Source of the DNA: Candidatus Cloacimonadota bacterium
GTDB taxonomy: Bacteria; Cloacimonadota; Cloacimonadia; Cloacimonadales; JAFGVF01
DNA length: 51,591 nucleotides
Reading direction: 5' to 3'
Assembly: GCA_016838885.1 (NCBI GenBank)
Contig: JAEKNW010000220.1
Coordinates: 1-51,591 of the forward strand
Below, one piece after another: positions 45,022-51,591 of the stretch. Below the pieces are notes generated by a model. The model saw nothing but the letters and a program-made list of their open reading frames with translations. It searched no databases and was not told the origin of the DNA. Every line of letters begins with the position of its first letter. The stretch's first letter is position 1. Made by a program: the position numbers and the translations under genes.

Positions 45022-47577
45022 TTGTTAGATAATGAATTTAAAAATAGTATAGATAGTGCCAGACAAATATTAGTTGGAAAAGTACCTGACCCTAAAGCCC
45101 AGATTGAACAAATTACTACTGCAATGATTTATAAATTTATGGATTTTATGGATAGAGAAAATATCGAATTTGGCTTAGAACCTCAATTTTTTGTAGGAGA
45201 TTATCAACACTTCTCCTGGTCCAACCTGCTCGACACTAAACTGTCAGGCCAGCAAAAGCTAGACCTCTATATCCAAGCTATTACCCAACTTCCCCAGTGC
45301 GAACATATCCCTCAACTCTTTAGAGATATCTTCAAGGGAACCTTTGTCCCCTTCCGTGAAGCCCGTACCTTCAACCTCTTCCTCAAAGAAATTGACAAGT
45401 TTAAATATGACAACAGCGAAAACTTAGGAAATGCCTTTGAATACCTCCTCTCTATCTTAGGCTCTCAAGGTGATGCCGGCCAATTCAGAACCCCCCGCCA
45501 TATCATCGATTTTATCGTGTCTGCTGTTGACCCCCAAAAAGATGATACTATTCTCGATCCTGCCTGCGGAACTGCCGGTTTCCTCATCTCTGCCTATAAA
45601 CATATTATAAAAATAAATTCAAAAAACTTCAATCATGATAATGATTCTATCATTGCTGAAGGTTCTACTGCCTACGAAACCGTTATCGATACCTCTGAAT
45701 ATTATATAGGCGACTTGATGACCCCTATCCAAAAAAGAAATCTCCTAGCCAATGTTACCGGCTACGATATCTCCCCCGATATGGTCAAACTTGCCCTGGT
45801 TAACCTCTACTTGCACGGTTTTAAACAACCCAAAATCTATGAATATGACACCCTTAGCGATGATAAACGCTGGGATGATGACTTCGATGTTATCCTCGCC
45901 AACCCTCCCTTTATGTCTCCTAAAGGAGGGATTACCCCCCACAAACGCTTTTCTATCCAGGCTAATCGAGCAGAAGTCCTCTTTGTTGATTACATAGCAG
46001 AACACCTAAGACCGGGTGGAAGAGCCGGGATCATCGTCCCGGAAGGCATAATCTTCCAAGCTAGCAATGCCTACAAAAACTTGCGTAAAAACTTAGTTGA
46101 GAATTGGGGACTCTACGCTGTGGTAAGCCTCCCCAGTGGTGTATTTCAGCCCTATAGCGGTGTGAAAACTTCTATCCTCTTTTTAGATAAATACTTGGCT
46201 AAACAATCTCCTGACATCCTCTTCCTTAAAATCGAAAACGATGGCTATGACTTAGGAGCTCAACGGAGAAAAATTGATAAGAATGATTTGCCTAAGGCCC
46301 TGAAAGCCTTCAAAGAATGGAAATCAAGCCAATCCCTCCTCGATGATAATATTGCTATGACTGTCCCCAAAGCTAAAATTGCCCAAGACGGGGACTATAA
46401 TCTCACTGCTGAAAGATATAAAGAAGCTATTGATTATTCTAATGTTAAATGGGATATGGTGGAGTTGGGGGAGGTGTGTGAAACTACCTCTGGTGGTACA
46501 CCATTAAAAGCTAAACAAGAGTATTATGAAAATGGTAAAATTCCCTGGCTAAGGAGTGGAGAAGTTGCACAAGGTGAGATATTACATTCTGAGTTATATA
46601 TTACTGAAGAAGGATTAAGAAAGTCTTCCGCTAAATTGTTACCACCAAATACAGTTCTTATAGCCATGTATGGAGCCACAGCTGGACAAGTAGGTTTATT
46701 AAAGTTTGAATCTGCTACAAATCAAGCTATATGTGGTATTCTTCCAAATGAAGGTATTGTTCCTAAATTTTTATTCCACCTTCTTTATTCAATGAAAGTT
46801 GATATCATTAGATTAGCTGGAGGTGGTGCACAGCCAAATATTTCGCAAAAAATCATCAAAAACCTCAAAATCCCTCTCCCCCCTCTCCAAGTCCAAGAAG
46901 AGATTGTTGCAGAAATTGAACAATATCAGAAAGTGATAGATGGAGCTAAGCAGGTTGTGGAAAACTATAAACCCCAAATTGATATTGATCCTGATTGGGA
47001 AAAGGTGGAATTGGGGGAGGTTTGTGATAAGATTACTGATGGATCTCATTTTTCTCCAACAACTATCAATAAAGGATATCCATATGTTACTGTTAAAGAT
47101 ATTAATAACGGAAAAGTTGATCTAATAAACTGTAAGAAAATTTCTTATGAAAGTTATATCGAACTTAAAAAAAATGGATGTAGACCCAATAAAAATGATG
47201 TTTTGTTTTCAAAAGATGGTACAGTTGGTAAAACATTCTATGTTAATTTTGATAAAGAATGGGTTGTTCTCTCATCTCTTGCTATTATAACACCGAAGCC
47301 AGAAAATATTATACCAAAATATTTATATCATATTTTATCAACTGATTATTTTAAAAATAAGGCCATATATAGGAAAACAGGTCTAGCCATTAAAAGAATA
47401 GTTCTTAAAACTTTAAAAACAATTCTTATCCCCCTCCCTCCCCTTTCAGTCCAAGAAGAAATAGTTGCCCGAATAGAAGAAGAGCAAAAATATGTAGATG
47501 GGTGTAAGAAGTTAATAGAGATTTATGAGCAAAAGATTAAGGATAGAATAGGAAAGGTTTGGGGGATAAATAAATAA
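45022..47577 (+). CDS. hsdM-hsdS: Fused type I methyltransferase and specificity protein (HsdM-HsdS)
   Basis: One 851-residue chain carries both the N6-adenine methyltransferase (SAM motif DPACGTAGF at 179-187, catalytic NPPF at 294-297) and, from about 478, two target-recognition domains. Each domain starts W-x-x-VELGEVC (478-486 and 659-668) and ends in a similar helical stretch after IPLPPL-x-VQEEIVA (617-630; again near the end). Type I systems usually make M and S separately. Translation starts at TTG 45022 with GGAG upstream. Base composition differs sharply between the methyltransferase and recognition parts. No frameshift is seen. Confidence 0.9.
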   Translation: MLDNEFKNSIDSARQILVGKVPDPKAQIEQITTAMIYKFMDFMDRENIEFGLEPQFFVGDYQHFSWSNLLDTKLSGQQKLDLYIQAITQLPQCEHIPQLFRDIFKGTFVPFREARTFNLFLKEIDKFKYDNSENLGNAFEYLLSILGSQGDAGQFRTPRHIIDFIVSAVDPQKDDTILDPACGTAGFLISAYKHIIKINSKNFNHDNDSIIAEGSTAYETVIDTSEYYIGDLMTPIQKRNLLANVTGYDISPDMVKLALVNLYLHGFKQPKIYEYDTLSDDKRWDDDFDVILANPPFMSPKGGITPHKRFSIQANRAEVLFVDYIAEHLRPGGRAGIIVPEGIIFQASNAYKNLRKNLVENWGLYAVVSLPSGVFQPYSGVKTSILFLDKYLAKQSPDILFLKIENDGYDLGAQRRKIDKNDLPKALKAFKEWKSSQSLLDDNIAMTVPKAKIAQDGDYNLTAERYKEAIDYSNVKWDMVELGEVCETTSGGTPLKAKQEYYENGKIPWLRSGEVAQGEILHSELYITEEGLRKSSAKLLPPNTVLIAMYGATAGQVGLLKFESATNQAICGILPNEGIVPKFLFHLLYSMKVDIIRLAGGGAQPNISQKIIKNLKIPLPPLQVQEEIVAEIEQYQKVIDGAKQVVENYKPQIDIDPDWEKVELGEVCDKITDGSHFSPTTINKGYPYVTVKDINNGKVDLINCKKISYESYIELKKNGCRPNKNDVLFSKDGTVGKTFYVNFDKEWVVLSSLAIITPKPENIIPKYLYHILSTDYFKNKAIYRKTGLAIKRIVLKTLKTILIPLPPLSVQEEIVARIEEEQKYVDGCKKLIEIYEQKIKDRIGKVWGINK

Positions 47578-47599
47578 ATAAAACATAAGGAGACAAATT

Positions 47600-49087
47600 A
47601 TGGACAATATCAGAAATTATCATCTTGGATTGCAACATCTAAAAGCACAGCCTTTGGAAGAAGAACTGGTTAAACATTTATCAAAGCCTGACGAAATTAG
47701 ATCAATATACCAAAAAGATAGAGATCGAATAATGTATGGTAAAGCGTTCAGAAGACTTGCGGGAAAGACACAAGTGTTTTTAGCTGGACATGATGATTAT
47801 AATAGAACAAGACTAACTCATACCCTTGAAGTTTCTCAAATAGCAAAAACAATTTCTGGTTTTTTAGGGTTAGATGTAGATTTAACTGAGGCTATTGCTT
47901 CAGGACATGATATTGGTCATGCTCCATTCGGTCATGTGGGTGAAAGAGTAATAAATCATTTTAGTAATGGATGTGATAATTATAAAGATTCAATGAGAAG
48001 AACTGATTATTACGACTTAAAAAATTGGATGGGTTTTAAACATAATTGGCAATCAGTAAGAATTGCTGAGTCCTTAGCAAGGCATAAAGAGAATTATGGT
48101 CTAAAACTTTCTAAACAGACCTTATATGGTATTCTTAATCACACTATACTTGATTATAAAAGTTGTAATTACTTTTGTAATAGTCATTGTAATTATCGCA
48201 AAAGAGGAGACTCCACTGAATGTATCAAAGAAAACTTATGTCTAGACTTTTACATCACAAATTATTCAGATATAAATAACTGTTTGTATTTTACTGTCGA
48301 ATCAATAATTGTTTCAATTTCTGATGAGATTGCGCAGATTCATCATGATTTAGAAGATGGCTTGCGTAATAATATCTTTTCCTTAGAATCATTGTTAGAT
48401 GAAATTAAGTCAATAATTAGTTTTGATAATTATACAAAAATCAAAACGATAACAAACAAAAAGGAAACTACTAATAGAATTGAAGATATAATAACAATAC
48501 TATCATCAGATCTAATTAATTATTTTGTTAGTAATACAATAATTAAATTGGCTACCTATTTTCAAGATTTTTCATATTCTGATATAAGCATAGAATCAAG
48601 AGTAATGAAAATTCGTGATGAAACAAAGTTTAGTTTTATATTTAAAAAATGTGAGAACATTCAAAAATTCATGTATAAAAGAATTCTTAATTCTCATATA
48701 GCTCAAGTAATGGATGGTCGTGCAGAATATCTTTTAAGGAGATTATTTAAAGCATATTTATCTAATCCACAACAATTACCAGATAATACTTTGTTAGCTT
48801 TTAAAAGGAATATTGATTTAGAATATGAAGATAAATCTCAACATAATAAGAAATCAATAGAAAAAATAGAAAATTATAAAGAAATTGGTCATTTAAGAGT
48901 TAATTTAGATAAACTCCTAAATGGTATAGAAAATGAAGCTGTCGATGGCGTGTTTTATGATTTCTCAAAGAATCGAGCTATCTTACTAAGAACCATTTGT
49001 GATTATGTTTCTGGTATGACCGACAGAAGAGCAACTTCCGAATATCAAAGACTATATGGTATAGAAAAAGATATCAGAGAACTTTGA
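47600..49087 (+). CDS. dgt: dGTPase (HD-domain deoxyguanosine triphosphate triphosphohydrolase) with Cys-rich segment
   Basis: The 495-residue protein is an HD-type dNTP triphosphohydrolase. Candidate metal ligands are H74 (RLTHTLEV), H103-D104 (SGHDIGHAPFGH) and D242 (SDEIAQIHHDLED). FRRLAGKTQV (50-59) is the family nucleotide loop. dGTPases of this group can protect against phages by emptying the dGTP pool. An unusual segment at about 186-216 has five Cys (189, 193, 197, 208, 214) and H196, suggesting bound zinc or a redox switch. RBS AAGGAG precedes the ATG, 22 bases after the fused M-S gene. Confidence 0.9.
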   Translation: MDNIRNYHLGLQHLKAQPLEEELVKHLSKPDEIRSIYQKDRDRIMYGKAFRRLAGKTQVFLAGHDDYNRTRLTHTLEVSQIAKTISGFLGLDVDLTEAIASGHDIGHAPFGHVGERVINHFSNGCDNYKDSMRRTDYYDLKNWMGFKHNWQSVRIAESLARHKENYGLKLSKQTLYGILNHTILDYKSCNYFCNSHCNYRKRGDSTECIKENLCLDFYITNYSDINNCLYFTVESIIVSISDEIAQIHHDLEDGLRNNIFSLESLLDEIKSIISFDNYTKIKTITNKKETTNRIEDIITILSSDLINYFVSNTIIKLATYFQDFSYSDISIESRVMKIRDETKFSFIFKKCENIQKFMYKRILNSHIAQVMDGRAEYLLRRLFKAYLSNPQQLPDNTLLAFKRNIDLEYEDKSQHNKKSIEKIENYKEIGHLRVNLDKLLNGIENEAVDGVFYDFSKNRAILLRTICDYVSGMTDRRATSEYQRLYGIEKDIREL

Positions 49088-49115
49088 TGCGAAAATTAAT
49101 CAATAGGGCAAGAAT

Positions 49116-49427
49116 ATGGTAAAAATTGAATTCATAGAGATATATTCCTCATTAGTTGATGAAAGTCTTATGCCATTTTTAGACGAAGGAGAAGAAAATC
49201 TTAACTTTGATTTCTCATTGTTTGAAGAATTTATTTCCAGAATTGATGTTAGTAAAAAGGGGAAATTAGATGTAGGTGAAAACACCAGAGATTTAGTTGA
49301 ATATTTAACTGGAGACGATTTAAGACCACCACCTAGGAGTCTTTGTATCAAGTTTTCAATTAATAGCAAAATTCATGAAATTAGCATTCCTTATGCAGAT
49401 TCTACTTATATTTATGTGTATTCATAA
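49116..49427 (+). CDS. Small acidic protein of unknown function in defence island
   Basis: This 103-residue product is rich in Asp and Glu, especially in the first 70 residues, and has a DDLRPPPR segment (67-74) followed by a beta-rich tail. I recognise no family. It lies 28 bases after the dgt stop, and 84 bases separate it from the Shedu-like gene on the same strand. AGGGC lies upstream of the ATG. Its position suggests a partner, regulator or immunity role, but there is no direct evidence. Confidence 0.6.
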   Translation: MVKIEFIEIYSSLVDESLMPFLDEGEENLNFDFSLFEEFISRIDVSKKGKLDVGENTRDLVEYLTGDDLRPPPRSLCIKFSINSKIHEISIPYADSTYIYVYS

Positions 49428-49511
49428 TAAACTTGTTTTTTTCATTATATCTATACTATAAATACTTTTTATCAGTACATTTAAATGAATTAATTTGACT
49501 AGGAGAGAATA

Positions 49512-50711
49512 ATGCAATTAGAGTTTAACAGTTCGTCTGAAGATATAGTTCTAGATTATACCCCTACAAATCAACCAGATTGGCTAGAAGATAAATTATT
49601 AAATAATGAGCCTTTTTCGTTAAAATATACTTTTCATTTATCTAAATCTGATCATATCCCTAATGCTGATGATGACGGAAGTTATTTATTTATGATTGGT
49701 AAAATTGATGGGCAGTATTTTAGAATCAATAAACACGTTCTTAACACACAATATGATGTATTGATCCACAAATCCTGTAATCTAGAATTGAAATATTTTG
49801 TTGTTAATAATCGATATTCTGTTTTCAAAAGACTAGATGAATTAGCAAATCAGCAAATAATAATCAGCGATAGTGAAGAAAATGCAATCCCAATCTTGGA
49901 ATTTCGTAAGATAATTAAGTCTTTACCTACTTCACGAGAGCTAAGACTATACGTGGAATCTAGAATGACTAATGTGTTAAGTCAATATTTAGAGGGAGTT
50001 AAAGATTCAGGAAAAGCCTATGAACAATATCGCTCCAAACGAGAGATAGGAGGAATGAATAATCAGTTTAAAGCAATTCATGACTATGAATTATTTAAAT
50101 ATACATCACTGTTAGAAACACTTCAACACATGCTAAGCAATTTTAGTAACTATAATGAAAGACAATGGCAAAAATGCATCTTAGAAATAATATTGCTCCT
50201 GTACCCAAAGTATATTGAATGCATACCCAGCGTTAAAATTAAAGATTATTATTCTAACCAACAGAAAGCAACAGACAGAGAAATTGATTTAATGTTAATT
50301 GATTCAAATGGATACATCGATGTAATTGAAATCAAGAAACCGGAAAGTAATTATATATTATCTACTGGAAAATACAGAGATAATTTTACCCCCAAAAGAG
50401 AACTTTCTGGAACTATAATGCAAGTTGAGAAGTATTTATTTCATTTAATGAAATGGGGTTCCGAGGGTGAGAAAAAGTTAACTAAAAAATATAAAAGTCA
50501 AATCCCTTTTGGTATCCAACTAAAAATATCAAATCCAAAAGCTGTTGTTATTTTAGGACGAGACAATGACCTTGATAAGAGTCAGCTATTTGATTTTGAA
50601 ATTATAAAACGCAAATATACTAACATTATGGATATTATTACCTACGATGATTTAATCAGAAGATTGGAAAAACTCATCGTTAAATTTTCACCAAGAAATA
50701 ATAATGATTAA
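49512..50711 (+). CDS. sduA: Shedu-like defence nuclease (SduA, DUF4263)
   Basis: The 399-residue protein has an N-terminal domain (about 1-200) without clear matches and a C-terminal PD-(D/E)xK nuclease. Nuclease signs are EIDLMLID (258-265, D259), VIEIKKP (271-277; E273, K275), Q304, then VILGRDND (346-353) and IITYDDLIRRLEKL (375-388), a pattern I associate with the DUF4263 domain of Shedu. Shedu proteins act as single-gene anti-phage systems. RBS AGGAGAG is strong. No own promoter is evident, although 84 bases separate it from the preceding gene. Confidence 0.8.
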   Translation: MQLEFNSSSEDIVLDYTPTNQPDWLEDKLLNNEPFSLKYTFHLSKSDHIPNADDDGSYLFMIGKIDGQYFRINKHVLNTQYDVLIHKSCNLELKYFVVNNRYSVFKRLDELANQQIIISDSEENAIPILEFRKIIKSLPTSRELRLYVESRMTNVLSQYLEGVKDSGKAYEQYRSKREIGGMNNQFKAIHDYELFKYTSLLETLQHMLSNFSNYNERQWQKCILEIILLLYPKYIECIPSVKIKDYYSNQQKATDREIDLMLIDSNGYIDVIEIKKPESNYILSTGKYRDNFTPKRELSGTIMQVEKYLFHLMKWGSEGEKKLTKKYKSQIPFGIQLKISNPKAVVILGRDNDLDKSQLFDFEIIKRKYTNIMDIITYDDLIRRLEKLIVKFSPRNNND

Positions 50712-51273
50712 TATTGTAAAAAAGTAAATATAGAATACAAATTCTTGATATTTCCAAGTAAATTATTCTTCTAATCTTATTTTTTATAGTGATTTAAACT
50801 CTCTGGTTAATTAATTAGGTTTATCTTTGATTGGAAACATAACTACTACTATTTTTGAGATTCATAATATCATACTTTAGGGGTTTTACTTTCTTTTGCA
50901 TCTCCTAATAATGTCTTGAAACCCTGCCTATTGTATTTTTTTCCCTTGAGGCGTCTCTGAAGCTATGCCTCACATGTCAGGATTTATAAAAAATCACAAT
51001 ATTATACTTTACAATACTAAAATCTTATTCCCTAGTCACTTCCTAGGAAAAGCCTAGTCATTCCTTACTCTATCTCGATGAATCATTGGAGATTCATCGA
51101 GATAGAGTAAAGCATCATTAAGCAAACCCTTTTGTAATGTCTAGTTGGGGCACTTGAAACAAAAGAAAAATATAGTTTATTTCCAGAATAAGGTCAAAGA
51201 TTTATTTTTATATTTCAACTCATAACTCTGTTTACATTAAAATTCATATTATATATCCTTTCTTTTAGAAGCG
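50712..51273. other. Non-coding region downstream of the Shedu-like gene
   Basis: No gene is recognised in this stretch, which runs on through palindromes and satellite to the end of the window. A small stem TGAGGC/GCCTCA lies at 50947-50972 (14-base loop), and a perfect 20-bp hairpin lies at 51065-51110. TAGTCACTTCC and TAGTCATTCC (about 51043 and 51056) are short direct repeats. No intrinsic terminator with a T-tract is apparent for the defence block. Confidence 0.6.
51065..51110. repeat. Perfect 20-bp inverted repeat (six-base loop)
   Basis: The arms 51065-51084 and 51091-51110 are perfectly complementary around ATTGGA. The arms contain CTCTATCTC, which also matches nine bases of the right-end satellite unit. 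There is no T-tract on either side, so a standard terminator is unlikely. Confidence 0.93.
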
Positions 51274-51417
51274 GCATCCATGACTGGGTTTGCGGTCATG
51301 GATGCCCGCGTCCAGCACATAAGTGCTGGACTTTCTTAAGATTACCACGCACATTAGTGCGTGGTGCGGGCAGGGGTGCCCGCGATCCCAGTTTTATTTC
51401 CAAGCTATCGCTTGGAA
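51274..51417. repeat. Cluster of five GC-rich hairpins
   Basis: Stems follow closely: GCATCCATGAC/GTCATGGATGC (51274-51305, ten-base loop), GTCCAGCAC/GTGCTGGAC (51310-51331), ACCACGCAC/GTGCGTGGT (51344-51365), GCGGGCA/TGCCCGC (51366-51383) and TTCCAAGC/GCTTGGAA (51398-51417). The last four have four-base loops. The sequence is far richer in G+C than its surroundings. It resembles the tetraloop-type hairpin cluster before hsdR (42258-42377). Confidence 0.9.
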
Positions 51418-51442
51418 GCGGGCCCGCATTCCGTCCATGAGT

Positions 51443-51591
51443 TCTCTCTATCTCTCTATCCCTCTATCCCTCTATCTCTCTATCTCTCTATCTCTCTATC
51501 TCTCTATCTCTCTATCTCTCTATCTCTCTATCTCTCTATCCCTCTATCTCTCTATCTCTCTATCTCTCTATCTCTCTATCCCTCTATCTCT
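51443..51591. repeat. 8-bp satellite array (TCTCTATC)n at right end
   Basis: About 18.5 units of TCTCTATC run to the final base. Four units have the CCC variant (near 51460, 51468, 51540 and 51580). The unit is the reverse complement of the left-end repeat GAGAGATA. The array reaches the edge of the window, so its full length is unknown. Confidence 0.97.

Noticed and set aside
45745-46005. Overlapping frames on both strands within the methyltransferase part of the M-S fusion
   Set aside because: They exist because this part is less AT-rich; the conserved NPPF motif is encoded in the main frame.
49100-49369. Minus-strand frame opposite the small acidic protein
   Set aside because: The plus-strand frame has operon context and spacing; the minus frame has no ribosome site in view.
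51065-51110. Rho-independent terminator for the defence operon
   Set aside because: There is no T-tract on either side of the long stem, and it is 350 bp past the last stop.

Overview
The window looks like a chromosomal contig from an AT-rich (roughly one-third G+C by eye), anaerobic, Gram-negative-type bacterium. Outer-membrane traits are a lipoprotein PPIase of the SurA/PpiD type, a secreted metalloprotease whose C-terminus looks like a beta-barrel, and SPOR and lipoprotein genes. Anaerobic amino-acid fermentation is suggested by a four-gene 2-oxoacid:ferredoxin oxidoreductase (VOR type) behind an aminotransferase, and by an asparaginase. The mix of Bacteroidota-like traits with ferredoxin-based oxoacid oxidation is compatible with Candidatus Cloacimonadota or a relative in the FCB group. 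This is inference; no 16S gene is present.

Layout. 1-262: 8-bp satellite array and leader. 263-4414: dnaN, recF, UMF1-type MFS transporter, macrodomain hydrolase. 4587-4662: tRNA-Lys(CTT). 4721-15373: a nearly gapless co-directional run of rho, U32 protein, SPOR protein, mutS, PPIase lipoprotein, asparaginase and HAD phosphatase, then a ParA-like ATPase. 15381-17915 (minus): secreted protease/barrel protein. 18051-21215: three methyltransferases. 21218-22201 (minus): BirA-like protein with altered active-site motifs. 22202-23144: non-coding, with a 14-bp minisatellite. 23145-29778: receiver/PPDK-like protein, yicC, small membrane protein, rnr. 30069-32519 (minus): lipoprotein, LytS-type kinase, LytTR regulator. 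32830-36314 (minus): murI, M29-like protein, pyrG. 36517-41961 (minus): SpoVG-like gene, hflX, aminotransferase, ferredoxin, VOR alpha, beta and gamma, ending at a clear intrinsic terminator. 41962-42498: repeat-rich gap. 42499-50711: defence island. 50712-51591: non-coding palindromes and an 8-bp satellite.

The most notable part is the defence island. A type I restriction system (hsdR, then hsdM and hsdS fused in one chain) is followed on the same strand by a dGTPase with an unusual Cys-rich segment, an unrecognised 103-residue acidic protein, and a Shedu-like (SduA/DUF4263) nuclease. The last three genes could form a composite anti-phage module. The island is bracketed by two clusters of short hairpin repeats.

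Second, the window is rich in dispersed repeats. The same 8-bp satellite lies at both ends in inverted orientation. A 14-bp minisatellite occurs at two sites 20 kb apart, one including the recF stop codon. A 24-bp sequence occurs next to the left satellite and next to the defence island. One hairpin family shows compensatory base changes. A run of core metabolic and information-processing genes thus carries a repeat-flanked accessory block at its right end.
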